Source of the DNA: Gammaproteobacteria bacterium
Lineage (GTDB): Bacteria; Pseudomonadota; Gammaproteobacteria; Pseudomonadales; Cellvibrionaceae
Length of the DNA: 64,000 nucleotides
Direction of reading: 5' to 3'
NCBI GenBank assembly: GCA_021151835.1
Contig: JAGKWO010000007.1
Span: forward strand, 62,001-126,000
Part shown: one piece after another, positions 42,661-52,003 of the stretch
How positions within the stretch are numbered: the first letter of the stretch is position 1
Layout: the number at the start of each line of letters is the position of its first letter
Made by a program: the position numbers and the translations under genes
Notes under the pieces: model-generated
Told to the model about the DNA's origin: nothing
The model's input: the letters and a program-made list of their open reading frames with translations, nothing else
Databases searched by the model: none

Positions 42661-43596
42661 ATGTCGGCACCATCTGAACCATCATTGCCTTTTGCTGCGG
42701 AATTGAGTGATTTTTTTGTGTATATGCGCAGTGAAAAACAACTTTCGCTGCATACACAAACAAATTACGCACGCGATCTGGAAAAATTCCAGAACTACTG
42801 TTTGGAAAAAAAAATATCCGAGCTCGATAAGCTGACTCCAAACCACATCCGTACTGCCGTGGCGCAGTTGCATCGCACCGGCCTGGGTGGAAAAAGTTTG
42901 CAGCGCTGGTTGTCGTCACTGCGCAGTTTTTTTCAGTTTTGTATCAAGCGCCGCTGGATGGCTAGCAATGTAGCCGATGGAGTTGCCGCACCCAAATCGC
43001 CCAAAAAATTACCCAAAACCCTGGATGTGGACCAAGCCATCCAATTTGTTGAAATTGCGGGCGACGATTTTATCCAGCAGCGCGACCGCGCGTTGGTTGA
43101 ACTGATTTATTCATCCGGATTACGTTTGGCCGAAGTGGTTGCGCTGAATCTGAATGATATTGATTGGGGCGATGCGATGTTGCGGGTAGTGGCGGGGAAG
43201 GGTGATAAGTCACGTGTCCTGCCAATTGGATCTGCTGCGATGAGCGCATTAAAAAACTGGCTACCCGCGCGCAAACTTTTTACCACGGATTCCGAACCGG
43301 CATTATTTATTACCCAGCGCGGTAGCCGTATTGGGCATCGCGCGGTGCAAATTCGTTTGCAGCAATTAAGTTTGCAGCAGGGCATGGATACGCCGGTGCA
43401 TCCACACATGCTGCGCCATTCCTTTGCGAGCCATATGCTGGAATCCAGCGGTGATTTGCGTTTGGTGCAAGAGATGCTCGGCCACGCCAATATTTCTACG
43501 ACCCAGGTTTATACCCATCTGGATTTCCAGCATCTTGCAAAAGTTTACGACAGTGCGCATCCGCGCGCAGATAGAAAGCCGGATAAAAATGATTAG
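42661..43596 (+). CDS. xerC: Tyrosine recombinase XerC
   Basis: A 311-aa site-specific recombinase that with XerD resolves chromosome dimers at dif. The SAM-like N-terminal domain spans about 10-100. The catalytic set is visible: Arg in SGLRLAEV, Lys in GKGDKSR, HMLRHSF, LGHANISTTQVYTHLD with the Tyr nucleophile. Position after DUF484 is typical for chromosomal xerC rather than a phage integrase. Confidence 0.96.
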   Translation: MSAPSEPSLPFAAELSDFFVYMRSEKQLSLHTQTNYARDLEKFQNYCLEKKISELDKLTPNHIRTAVAQLHRTGLGGKSLQRWLSSLRSFFQFCIKRRWMASNVADGVAAPKSPKKLPKTLDVDQAIQFVEIAGDDFIQQRDRALVELIYSSGLRLAEVVALNLNDIDWGDAMLRVVAGKGDKSRVLPIGSAAMSALKNWLPARKLFTTDSEPALFITQRGSRIGHRAVQIRLQQLSLQQGMDTPVHPHMLRHSFASHMLESSGDLRLVQEMLGHANISTTQVYTHLDFQHLAKVYDSAHPRADRKPDKND

Positions 43597-43599
43597 TTG

Positions 43600-43643
43600 C
43601 CGAAATAAAAATGGCGACCTTTCGGTCGCCATTTTTATTTCGG
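43600..43643. terminator. Perfect 20-bp inverted repeat, bidirectional terminator
   Basis: A 20-bp arm at 43600-43619 pairs without mismatch with 43624-43643 around a 4-nt loop; GGCGACC/GGTCGCC forms the GC core and A/T runs flank it on both sides. It starts 3 bp after the xerC stop and ends 10 bp from the stop of the convergent glycine-zipper gene. Confidence 0.9.
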
Positions 43644-43652
43644 ATCCACTCT

Positions 43653-44198
43653 TTAGCGAAGAGTATCATCGGCCGATGAAAGCACCAGCTCGCCATTTTG
43701 TACCGGAATGCGGTTGCCTGGGTCATGATCCAGCCTTACATTGGATTCCTTGCCTTTCAAGCGATATACCACGTTGTAGCCGGTGATATCCTCGCGGGTT
43801 TCATAAACAGTTTTGCAACGCTTTTCGACGGTGGTGTAAGTGTCGTTATCCTGCATATTCTTTTGCACTTTATCTCCGGCATAACCACCGGCAACGGCGC
43901 CCGCGACTGTGGCAACTTTTTTGCCATTACCACCACCAACCTGGTGACCAAGAACACCACCCAACACCGCACCAACTGCTTTACCCGCGATACGATTTTC
44001 ATCCTTAACCGGCTTTCTATGTACCACCGTCTCGTCGCGACATTCCTGCTGCGGAATTTTGGTTTGCTTGGTAATCGGGGTTGTGCGCACGACTTCGGCA
44101 TAATCCGGCTCTTTCAATAATTGATAGCTACCTATTGCTCCGCCCGCCGTGGCAATGCCTACTCCTAACACTGTGCCAATTAACATGGATTTGTTCAT
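43653..44198 (-). CDS. Glycine-zipper 2TM surface-antigen-like protein
   Basis: A 181-aa envelope protein. An N-terminal hydrophobic segment (6-24) is followed by a glycine-zipper hairpin, AGKAVGAVLGGVLGHQVGGG and VATVAGAVAGGYAGDKV (about 71-110), as in the Rickettsia 17-kDa antigen family. The C-terminal part has three-cysteine-like YTTVEKRCKTVYETRE features. The start at 44198 follows CAGGAGAA; a longer frame to 44294 lacks a signal sequence. Role: outer-membrane or periplasmic structural protein. Confidence 0.85.
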   Translation of the reverse strand: MNKSMLIGTVLGVGIATAGGAIGSYQLLKEPDYAEVVRTTPITKQTKIPQQECRDETVVHRKPVKDENRIAGKAVGAVLGGVLGHQVGGGNGKKVATVAGAVAGGYAGDKVQKNMQDNDTYTTVEKRCKTVYETREDITGYNVVYRLKGKESNVRLDHDPGNRIPVQNGELVLSSADDTLR

Positions 44199-44420
44199 GA
44201 TTTTCTCCTGCGGTTCGCGCTTTACTTTTACGTGAGACCAGTTTAAGCAGGTTTTTTCTGAACGATAACTTAACAAGCGCCACGGCGTGTGCAAGGTGAG
44301 AAATAGCGTTTAGAGTAAGTGTGAAGTGGTTTGGCTTTATGGAAATTTCCAGCTCGCTTTTGCCAATTATTAAATTATCGAGCTGGAATAAAAATAGCGC
44401 ACCAAAATAATTCCCGGGAA

Positions 44421-45062
44421 TTAATCAGCATTAGCCAATTCTGTGAGAATTTGTACGTAAGCTTCCGGTGTTTGTGCACCTTGTACCAACTGCCGGTTAT
44501 TAATAATTACACTGGGGACTGCGTTGATGCCAGCGTCAATCCATTGCTGTTGTTTTGTTCGCACTTCTGCAGTGAATTCATCGCTGGCGAGAATTTTTTC
44601 CGCCCGCTTTTTATCCACCGGTAACAAGGTCACGAGATCCAATAACACTCCTGTATCGTTGATGTTGCGTCCTTCCCCCTGATAGGCGCGCACCAACGCG
44701 CGTTTGAGTTCCAGTTGTTCCACAGCGGAATATTCCTGCCCTACCCAATAGAGCAAACGCTGGCTATTAAAGCTGTTCCAGATAAATTCGCGCGGTGCAA
44801 ACTGAAAACCCAGTTCATTGCCGCGTGCCTTAATAGTGTGGTGCGTCCGGGCAATTTGTTCGGCGCTCATTCCATATTTTTGCTGCAAGTAGTCCACCAG
44901 TTTTATACCGCTAGCAGGCAAATGCGGATTGAGTTCAAACGGTTGGCAATGGACCTCAACGGCGATGTCGGTCTCTATACGGGCGATTGCTTTATCCAGT
45001 GCTGCTAAACCCAAGGCGCACCAGGGGCAATTAACATCGGACACAAAATCGATTCGTAACAT
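44421..45062 (-). CDS. DsbA-family oxidoreductase, FrnE type
   Basis: A 213-aa thioredoxin-fold protein with the CPWC active site (residues 13-16) and the cis-Pro in NAVPSVIINNR. No signal peptide is seen, so it is cytoplasmic, as FrnE-like proteins usually are. They act as thiol isomerases or 2-hydroxychromene-2-carboxylate-isomerase relatives. The start at 45062 (MLRIDFVSDVNCPWC) fits the family; a longer frame to 45107 does not. Gene neighbours give no further clue. Confidence 0.88.
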   Translation of the reverse strand: MLRIDFVSDVNCPWCALGLAALDKAIARIETDIAVEVHCQPFELNPHLPASGIKLVDYLQQKYGMSAEQIARTHHTIKARGNELGFQFAPREFIWNSFNSQRLLYWVGQEYSAVEQLELKRALVRAYQGEGRNINDTGVLLDLVTLLPVDKKRAEKILASDEFTAEVRTKQQQWIDAGINAVPSVIINNRQLVQGAQTPEAYVQILTELANAD

Positions 45063-45251
45063 GGCAGTAATTCCGTGAATAGTAGCGACAAGACGGATTA
45101 TAGCCATTTAGCCTGCCAAAAAGGCTGCATCTTGTTATAAATTATTATTTATAATATAAATTGAGAGCTGGGAGAATGCAGTCTCCAGAGGATCGCTTGC
45201 GGCATTCGGCTACAGGCGAGTGAGTAATCAATAACAATAACGGATACCACT

Positions 45252-46259
45252 ATGAAACCAATAAAACATCTTCTTTCTGCCTGTATTGGCTCCCTGTTAT
45301 TCGCGGCGGCAAGCAGCAGTTCTGCAGCGCCGGTCAAAGGGGCGGACATCAGCTGGACCTCTGAAATCGAAGCCAATGGCTACAGCTATTACAACCGCAG
45401 CGGGGTAAAGAAAGATATCCTCGTGATCATGAAAGAGCAGGGTATGACTGCTGTGCGTTTGCGCGTCTGGGTAAATCCAGCCGATGGCTGGTATAGCGGC
45501 ACCCAGGATGTCGTCGCCAAAGCCAAACGCGTAAAAGCGGCGGGCATGAAATTAATGATCGACTTCCACTATAGCGACAGTTGGGCTGATCCAGGCAAGC
45601 AAACCAAACCGGCGGCGTGGAGCGCTTATACCTTTCAGCAGTTGATGGACGCCGTATGGAACTCCACCCGCTACACCTTGCAAGCCGTTAAAGATGCGGG
45701 TGTGACTGTCGACTGGGTGCAAGTCGGTAATGAAACCAATAACGGCATGTTGTGGAATGATGGTAAAGCATCGACCAGCATGCAAAATTATGCGTGGTTA
45801 ACCAATACCGGCTACAACGCGGTGAAGAGTATTTATTCCAGCGCTAAAGTGGTCGTGCATTTGGCTAATTGCTACGACAATGCCAACTTCCGCTGGATTT
45901 TTGATGGCCTGAAAAATAACGGTGCCAGGTTCGATATTATCGGTGCCTCTTCCTATCCTACCAATGCGTCGGGTTATACCTGGCAAAACGCTAACAGCGC
46001 ATGCCTCAATAACCTGAACGATATGGTGAGCCGCTATGGTGTACCGGTAATGATTTCGGAAATCGGCGTGCCCTGGGATCATTCGCAAGCACAAACCATT
46101 GTGAAAGATATGGTCACTAAAGTGGGGCAGGTCAATGGTGGTAAAGGTGCGGCGATTTTCTACTGGGAGCCGCAAGCGCGCCCGGGTTGGAAAGGCTATA
46201 CACTTGGCGCGATGGATAATAACGGTAGGGCAACTGCGGTGTGGGATGCGTTCAAGTAG
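45252..46259 (+). CDS. GH53 endo-beta-1,4-galactanase
   Basis: A 335-aa secreted enzyme: signal peptide (1-26, SSAAP) and a single GH53 barrel. It cleaves the galactan side chains of pectic rhamnogalacturonan I. GADISWTSEIEANGYSYYN, RLRVWVNP and DFHYSDSWADPGKQ are characteristic. The acid/base is the Glu in VQVGNETN and the nucleophile the Glu in MISEIGVPW. It has no binding module, unlike the GH5 enzymes of this window, and stands alone with its own terminator. Confidence 0.95.
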   Translation: MKPIKHLLSACIGSLLFAAASSSSAAPVKGADISWTSEIEANGYSYYNRSGVKKDILVIMKEQGMTAVRLRVWVNPADGWYSGTQDVVAKAKRVKAAGMKLMIDFHYSDSWADPGKQTKPAAWSAYTFQQLMDAVWNSTRYTLQAVKDAGVTVDWVQVGNETNNGMLWNDGKASTSMQNYAWLTNTGYNAVKSIYSSAKVVVHLANCYDNANFRWIFDGLKNNGARFDIIGASSYPTNASGYTWQNANSACLNNLNDMVSRYGVPVMISEIGVPWDHSQAQTIVKDMVTKVGQVNGGKGAAIFYWEPQARPGWKGYTLGAMDNNGRATAVWDAFK

Positions 46260-46297
46260 CGCGCACAAAAACGAAAGTTGATAAAACTATCAGAACA

Positions 46298-46337
46298 AAG
46301 CCGCACAGAGAATGTCTGTGCGGCTTTTGTGTTTTTT
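46298..46337 (+). terminator. Rho-independent terminator after the GH53 gene
   Basis: AAGCCGCACAGA (46298-46309) pairs with TCTGTGCGGCTT (46315-46326), followed by a T-rich tract. Confidence 0.9.
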
Positions 46338-46442
46338 CGAGCGTGTGGTTGTGCGCATAGAAGCCCCGCAAAAACAAGTCTGTTTATTTTTCGATGAAGT
46401 CGTTAGCCTGTCTGGAACAGTGAATGATAAAACGGAGTCACA

Positions 46443-46775
46443 ATGAAATACTGGTTATTTTTGGCTGTTGCGATCATTGCTGAAGTCATCGCAACCTCCG
46501 CATTGAAAGCGAGCGATAATTTTTCCAAAACCATTCCGTCAGCAATCGTTATTGTGGGTTATGGATTGGCTTTTTATTTTTTATCGCTCACCCTGAAAGC
46601 TATTCCTGTGGGCATTGCTTATGCCATTTGGTCCGGTTGCGGGATTGTGTTGATTAGTATTGTCTCCTGGGTGTTGTTCCAGCAAAAACTGGATTTCCCC
46701 GCGCTTGCCGGTATGGGATTAATTATTGCCGGGGTCATCGTCATTAATGTGTTTTCCAAAACGACCGGGCATTAA
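46443..46775 (+). CDS. Small multidrug resistance (SMR) transporter, EmrE/Qac type
   Basis: A 110-aa four-helix inner-membrane protein. The proton/substrate-binding glutamate is in AIIAEVIAT (Glu14), and PVGIAYAIWSGCGIVLIS is the diagnostic helix-3 stretch shared with EmrE. This branch exports quaternary ammonium and other cationic compounds by proton exchange. Sequence is closer to EmrE than to the guanidinium exporters. It is monocistronic by spacing. Confidence 0.92.
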   Translation: MKYWLFLAVAIIAEVIATSALKASDNFSKTIPSAIVIVGYGLAFYFLSLTLKAIPVGIAYAIWSGCGIVLISIVSWVLFQQKLDFPALAGMGLIIAGVIVINVFSKTTGH

Positions 46776-46908
46776 GCACGTGCAACTGGCTCCGCCACCC
46801 TTTTGCTGTTGACCTGAGCAATCATGCGGCGGTATTGCAGGTCTAATTGCTGCTAGTATTCCCATCAATCAACCAACGATTTCACGAATCCCGACGAGTT
46901 ATTTATCT

Positions 46909-49875
46909 ATGTTGAATTTCAACGGAATTCCTTCGGCATTACAGGCTCCGGCCGTGCGTTTTTGGGAACAATTTGAAACCGCGGTGCAGAATCAAAACCT
47001 GACGCATCCGCGCGATCTTTTACCCGCGTCCATCAGCGTTGATGAATTTTCGGTGCAACTAACCCGCGCGTTTGTGGCGAGTGAATTTATCGCCAGGACT
47101 GCTGCCCAAAAGCCTGCATTATTACTGGCGTTGATTGAGTCCGGTGTGATATTTCGTGCGCAGACTGATGCGGACCTGGATACAGTTACAGAAACAATTA
47201 ACGCCGGAATTAATGATGCTGATGTGGACGCGCGCCTGCGCCGCGAGCGCAATAAAGCGATGATCCGGATTATCTGGCGCGACGTAAATCGCCTCGCGAC
47301 CATGAGTGAAGTGACGGCGGAGTTATCGCGTTTTGCAGATAAATCGATTCAGCTTGCGGCGGAATATCACTACCGCGCGCTGGAGAAAATCTACGGCATC
47401 CCTGTTGGCAAAGAGTCCGGCACCGCCCAGCCATTTATGGTTCTGGGTATGGGCAAATTGGGCGCCGGGGAATTAAATATTTCTTCCGATATCGACCTGA
47501 TTTTTACCTTCCCTGAGGGCGGTGCAACCAATCATGCGTCGCGCGCCGTGAGCAACCAGGAATTTTTTATCAAGCTCGGCCAACGCCTGATAAAAAGCCT
47601 GGATGCGGTCACTGCGGAAGGGTTTGTTTTCCGCGTGGATATGCGGTTGCGCCCGCACGGCGAAAGCGGCGCGCTGGCGATGAGTTTTGCGGGAATGGAG
47701 GACTACTACCAGACCCAGGGGCGCGAGTGGGAACGCTACGCCATGATCAAGGCGCGCACTGTTGCCATGGCGGGCGGCGAGAACCAGGTGCAAGCGCGCA
47801 AAACCTTGCGCAAGATGTTGCAGCCGTTCACCTATCGCCAATATATCGATTTCAGCGCGATTGAATCCCTGCGCGAAATGAAAGGTTTGATTGCCCGGCA
47901 AGTGCAACGCAAAGGCATGAACCTGGATGTGAAGCTGGGTGAGGGCGGCATCCGCGAAGTGGAATTCGTGGTGCAAGTGTTCCAGCTAATTCGCGGTGGG
48001 CGCGATGCCTTGTTGCGCAAGCGCAAGGTGCCGGTGTTGTTGCCGTTGCTGGAGCAGGAAAATTACCTGCCCCCCGGCACTGGCGCGGCGTTGCTGGAAG
48101 CTTATATTTTCTTGCGCAATACCGAGCATGCAATCCAGGGCTTCCAGGATAAACAAACCCAGGCATTGCCGGTAGATCCGCTCGGGCAGCAACGGTTGGC
48201 CTGGGTGATGGGGTTTGAAACCTGGGAGCGCTTTTTCGCTACCCTGAATGCTTATCGCCAGCGGGTGAACGCTGAATTTAAAGCGGTGATCGCTGCACCG
48301 GATGAAGAAGAATCCATCGACCAAAAAGCGCTGACCTTTTGCCTGAGTTTGTGGGAAGGCAGCTTGCAAGGCGAGGACGCCGTTCATGCATTGGAAGCGC
48401 GCGATGTAGATTGCGCACCGGGTCTGGTGAAAAACCTGGCCGATTTGCGGGTAAGTCGCGCAATTCTGTCCATGCAGGCCAGCGGCCGCACCCGCCTGGA
48501 TAGCTTCGTGCCGCGTCTATTGCATATGTTGTTTGTGGAGGCGGGGCGCGGTAAGTTACCACTAACTATTGCGGAAACCTTTGCCAGGATTGTCCCTTTC
48601 ATCGAAGCAGTTGCACGCCGCACCGCATACCTGGTGCTGCTCGTTGAAAATCCCACGGCCCTGCACCAACTGATTCGCCTTTGTGCGGCCAGCCCCTGGA
48701 TCGCAGACTTGCTCACCCAATATCCGGCGTTGCTCGATGAGCTGCTGACGCCGGAAAGCCTTTATGCCCCGCCGGATAAATCCCTGTTACGCGATGAATT
48801 GCGCCGCGATGTGCTGCGCCTGACCTGGGATGACCTTGAAGGCCATATGGAAGCCCTGCGTTATTTTCGTCTCGCCCATGGTTTGCGGGTAGCGGCGAGT
48901 GAAGTGACTGGCGCCCTGCCGTTGATGAAAGTGAGCGACTACCTGACTTACATCGCCGAAGTGGTGCTTGAACATGTGTTGCAGTTGTCCTGGGAGTATA
49001 TGGTCGAACGCCACGGCCGGCCGCGTCGCGCCGATGGTTCCGTGGATACCGCCGCTGATTTCGTGATTATCGGCTATGGCAAATTGGGTGGGATCGAACT
49101 GAGCCACGGTTCGGACCTGGATCTGGTGTTTATCCATAACAGCGACTCCACGCTATCGACCGACGGTGAACGCAGTATCGATAACCTGACTTTTTATACG
49201 CGGCTGGGGCAGCGGATTATCCATATCCTCAATACCAACACGCCTACTGGCAAACTGTACGAAGTCGATATGCGCCTGCGTCCGTCCGGTAACTCGGGCA
49301 TGCTGGTATCTTCGCTTGTGGCGTTTGAAAAGTACCAGGCCAACGAGGCCTGGACCTGGGAGCACCAGGCCCTGGTGCGCGCCCGGGTGGTCGCCGGCAG
49401 TGCGGAGCTGGGGGCGCAATTTGATGCGGTCCGCCAACGGATTCTGGGGCGTGAGCGCGATCTTGACCAACTGCGTAAGGATGTGGCCGATATGCGCCGT
49501 AAAATGCGCGAACAATTAGGCAGCGAAGCCAAATCCAAAGCCGCAAACACCCCGTTATTTAATTTGAAACAGGATGCCGGTGGTATCGTGGATATTGAAT
49601 TTATGGTTCAATACGCGGCTTTGGCTTGGGCGTCCAAATCGCCCGGCGTCATCCGGTACACGGACAACATTCGCATACTCGGATCACTGGAGGAGGCAGG
49701 CTTACTCGATGCCGCTTCCGTGGCCCACCTGATCGCCGCTTACAAAGCATACCGATCCACCGGACACCGCCTTGCGCTACAGCGACAGGAGGCAGTGCTG
49801 GAAGGTGATAATCACTTTATTGAAGAACGTGCGCAGGTCATGGCGATTTGGGATCGCTTGATCGGTCACCCCTGA
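46909..49875 (+). CDS. glnE: Bifunctional glutamine synthetase adenylyltransferase/deadenylase
   Basis: A 988-aa enzyme that adds AMP to and removes it from glutamine synthetase in response to PII. Two nucleotidyltransferase-like domains are clear: GMGKLGAGELNISSDIDLIF near residue 180 (deadenylase) and GYGKLGGIELSHGSDLDLVF near 720 (adenylylase), each followed by a PII-UT-type helical domain. Length and layout are those of proteobacterial GlnE. Confidence 0.97.
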   Translation: MLNFNGIPSALQAPAVRFWEQFETAVQNQNLTHPRDLLPASISVDEFSVQLTRAFVASEFIARTAAQKPALLLALIESGVIFRAQTDADLDTVTETINAGINDADVDARLRRERNKAMIRIIWRDVNRLATMSEVTAELSRFADKSIQLAAEYHYRALEKIYGIPVGKESGTAQPFMVLGMGKLGAGELNISSDIDLIFTFPEGGATNHASRAVSNQEFFIKLGQRLIKSLDAVTAEGFVFRVDMRLRPHGESGALAMSFAGMEDYYQTQGREWERYAMIKARTVAMAGGENQVQARKTLRKMLQPFTYRQYIDFSAIESLREMKGLIARQVQRKGMNLDVKLGEGGIREVEFVVQVFQLIRGGRDALLRKRKVPVLLPLLEQENYLPPGTGAALLEAYIFLRNTEHAIQGFQDKQTQALPVDPLGQQRLAWVMGFETWERFFATLNAYRQRVNAEFKAVIAAPDEEESIDQKALTFCLSLWEGSLQGEDAVHALEARDVDCAPGLVKNLADLRVSRAILSMQASGRTRLDSFVPRLLHMLFVEAGRGKLPLTIAETFARIVPFIEAVARRTAYLVLLVENPTALHQLIRLCAASPWIADLLTQYPALLDELLTPESLYAPPDKSLLRDELRRDVLRLTWDDLEGHMEALRYFRLAHGLRVAASEVTGALPLMKVSDYLTYIAEVVLEHVLQLSWEYMVERHGRPRRADGSVDTAADFVIIGYGKLGGIELSHGSDLDLVFIHNSDSTLSTDGERSIDNLTFYTRLGQRIIHILNTNTPTGKLYEVDMRLRPSGNSGMLVSSLVAFEKYQANEAWTWEHQALVRARVVAGSAELGAQFDAVRQRILGRERDLDQLRKDVADMRRKMREQLGSEAKSKAANTPLFNLKQDAGGIVDIEFMVQYAALAWASKSPGVIRYTDNIRILGSLEEAGLLDAASVAHLIAAYKAYRSTGHRLALQRQEAVLEGDNHFIEERAQVMAIWDRLIGHP

Positions 49876-49914
49876 TTACACAGACTTTTTTTGATCAAGA
49901 ATTTGGAGTTAGCT

Positions 49915-50844
49915 ATGTCTTTTGCCGATCGCGACGGCGTCATATGGCTCGATGGTGAACTCATTCCGTGGCGCGATGCCAAGGTTCACGTTTTAACCCA
50001 CACCCTGCATTACGGTATGGGCGTTTTTGAAGGTGTTCGCGCCTACAAAAGCGATTCGTTGGGTACCAGCATTTTCCGTTTGCAAGAACACACTGATCGT
50101 CTATTCCGCTCGGCCCACATCATGCGCATGAAAATGCCGTACACCAAAGATGTGGTTAACGAAGCGCACAAGCAAGTTGTGCGTGAAAACGGTTTGGCAG
50201 AAGCCTACCTGCGCCCGATGGCGTTTTACGGTTCCGAAGGGATGGGCCTGCGCGCCGACAACCTGAAAGTACATATAATGGTTGCCGCATGGCATTGGCC
50301 ATCCTACATGTCACCGGAAGCGCGCGATTTGGGTATCCGCATCCGCACCTCAAGTTACACTCGCCACCATGTGAATATTTCCATGTGTAAAGCGAAAGCT
50401 AACGGCCACTACATCAACTCGCTACTGGCGTTGCAAGAAGCGCTGGACAGTGGGTGTGAAGAAGCGTTGTTGCTCGATAACGAAGGTTATGTAGCAGAGG
50501 GCAGCGGCGAGAATTTCTTCCTGGTTCGCGACGGCATTATCTACACCCCGGAACTGACGTCCTGCCTCGATGGCATTACGCGCAATACCATTTTCCACCT
50601 GGCTGCCGATTGCGGTTACACCATCAAGGAAAAACGTATTACCCGCGACGAAGTTTATGTCGCCGACGAAGCGTTCTTTACCGGTACTGCCGCCGAAGTA
50701 TTACCGATTCGCGAGCTGGATGGCCGTCAAATTGGTGAAGGCCGCCGTGGTCCAATCACTACCCGTTTACAGGATTTGTATTTCAAATCGGTACGCGGTG
50801 AATTGCCTGAGCACACCAACTGGTTGGCACCCGTTGCCAGGTAA
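49915..50844 (+). CDS. ilvE: Branched-chain amino acid aminotransferase
   Basis: A 309-aa fold-type IV PLP aminotransferase for the last step of valine, leucine and isoleucine synthesis. HTLHYGMGVFEGVRAY is the N-terminal signature, the PLP lysine is in MCKAKANGHYINS, and EGSGENFFLV plus GITRNTI follow. The start at 49915 has TTTGGAG in front; an earlier TTG frame from 49891 is unlikely. It lies 39 bp after glnE and ends at its own terminator. Confidence 0.96.
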   Translation: MSFADRDGVIWLDGELIPWRDAKVHVLTHTLHYGMGVFEGVRAYKSDSLGTSIFRLQEHTDRLFRSAHIMRMKMPYTKDVVNEAHKQVVRENGLAEAYLRPMAFYGSEGMGLRADNLKVHIMVAAWHWPSYMSPEARDLGIRIRTSSYTRHHVNISMCKAKANGHYINSLLALQEALDSGCEEALLLDNEGYVAEGSGENFFLVRDGIIYTPELTSCLDGITRNTIFHLAADCGYTIKEKRITRDEVYVADEAFFTGTAAEVLPIRELDGRQIGEGRRGPITTRLQDLYFKSVRGELPEHTNWLAPVAR

Positions 50845-50861
50845 CTGTTAATGACAGTCAC

Positions 50862-50894
50862 ATAACGGAGCCAACTGGCTCCGTTATTGTTTTA
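50862..50894 (+). terminator. Rho-independent terminator after ilvE
   Basis: ATAACGGAGCCA (50862-50873) pairs with TGGCTCCGTTAT (50876-50887), followed by TGTTTT. Confidence 0.85.
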
Positions 50895-50916
50895 CCTTCT
50901 CATTTATTAATCATCT

Positions 50917-51999
50917 ATGCCTGACATTCAATTCCCCGCAGAGCTAACAAACATCCAGAAAATTCTGGTGGTCGGCCCTGCATGGATTGGCGATATGATG
51001 ATGGCCCACACGCTCTTCCAATTATTGAAACAGCGCAATCCCAGGGTCCAGATTGATGTGCTGGCCTCCGGCTGGACGAGGCAATTATTAATCCGCATGC
51101 CGGAGGTGCACCAAGCGATTGATATGCCCATCGGGCACGGTAACCTCGCATTTGCCGAGCGTCGCGCGTTAGGAAAAGAATTGGCGTTGCATCATTACGA
51201 CCAGGCGATTTTATTACCCAATTCGTTCAAATCGGCATTTATTCCTTTCTTTGCAAATATTCCCCTGCGCACCGGGTGGCGCGGTGAAATGCGTTATGGT
51301 TTGCTTAACGATATGCGGGTGCTGGATAAAAAACGTTTTCCCTTGATGGTCCAGCGTTATGCCGCGCTAGCACTGCCAAAAGCTAGCGAGCCATTGACAA
51401 CCTTTCCTTTCCCGCGGCTAACGATTGACAAAAATCAGCGCCCACAATTGTTAACAAAATTTGCATTGCAGTTAAATCGCCCGCTATTAATAATTTGCCC
51501 CGGTGCCGAATATGGCCCGGCCAAGCGTTGGCCGGAACATTATTTTGCCGAAGTGGCCGATGAAAAAATTCGCGCAGGTTGGCAGGTGTGGTTGATGGGA
51601 TCTGCAAAAGATCGCGAAGTGACTGAAGCAGTTCGTAAATTATTGTTGGATGAAGAACGCGAGCACTGCTTTAATCTTGCCGGCAGCACCCATCTTGGTG
51701 AAGCAATTGATTTAATGGATTGTGCCGACGCGGTGTTAAGTAATGACTCAGGGTTAATGCATGTTGCAGCAGCGCTGCAAAAACCGTTAGCGGTAATTTA
51801 TGGTTCTACCTCGCCGGAACACACGCCTCCTTTGGCAGAGCGAGTCACCATCATCAGTAAAAAAATTGAATGTGCTCCCTGCTTTGAGCGTGAATGTCCG
51901 AAGGTGCATCACAAATGTTTACGTGAGTTGATGCCACAACAAGTTCTGGATGCCTTGAATTCCCTTATTTCCCAGCCATTAAAACCACTAGCGGATTGA
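50917..51999 (+). CDS. waaF: ADP-heptose:LPS heptosyltransferase II
   Basis: A 360-aa GT9 glycosyltransferase that adds the second heptose to the LPS inner core on the cytoplasmic face of the inner membrane. WIGDMMMAHTLFQLLK at the N terminus, CPGAEYGPAKRWPEHYFAEVA and the SNDSGLMHVAAAL donor site are the WaaF signatures. It opens the envelope operon that continues with the WaaG-WaaP fusion, msbA and hldE, which makes its donor. Confidence 0.95.
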   Translation: MPDIQFPAELTNIQKILVVGPAWIGDMMMAHTLFQLLKQRNPRVQIDVLASGWTRQLLIRMPEVHQAIDMPIGHGNLAFAERRALGKELALHHYDQAILLPNSFKSAFIPFFANIPLRTGWRGEMRYGLLNDMRVLDKKRFPLMVQRYAALALPKASEPLTTFPFPRLTIDKNQRPQLLTKFALQLNRPLLIICPGAEYGPAKRWPEHYFAEVADEKIRAGWQVWLMGSAKDREVTEAVRKLLLDEEREHCFNLAGSTHLGEAIDLMDCADAVLSNDSGLMHVAAALQKPLAVIYGSTSPEHTPPLAERVTIISKKIECAPCFERECPKVHHKCLRELMPQQVLDALNSLISQPLKPLAD

Positions 52000-52003
52000 G
52001 CGG

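Noticed and set aside
42661..43596. XerC-like recombinase as a phage or integron integrase
   Set aside because: Position after dapF and DUF484 is the standard chromosomal xerC locus; no attachment site or phage gene is present.
46334..46341. A further TTCGAG after the GH53 gene
   Set aside because: It lies just past a terminator and is a single copy without dyad; probably chance.
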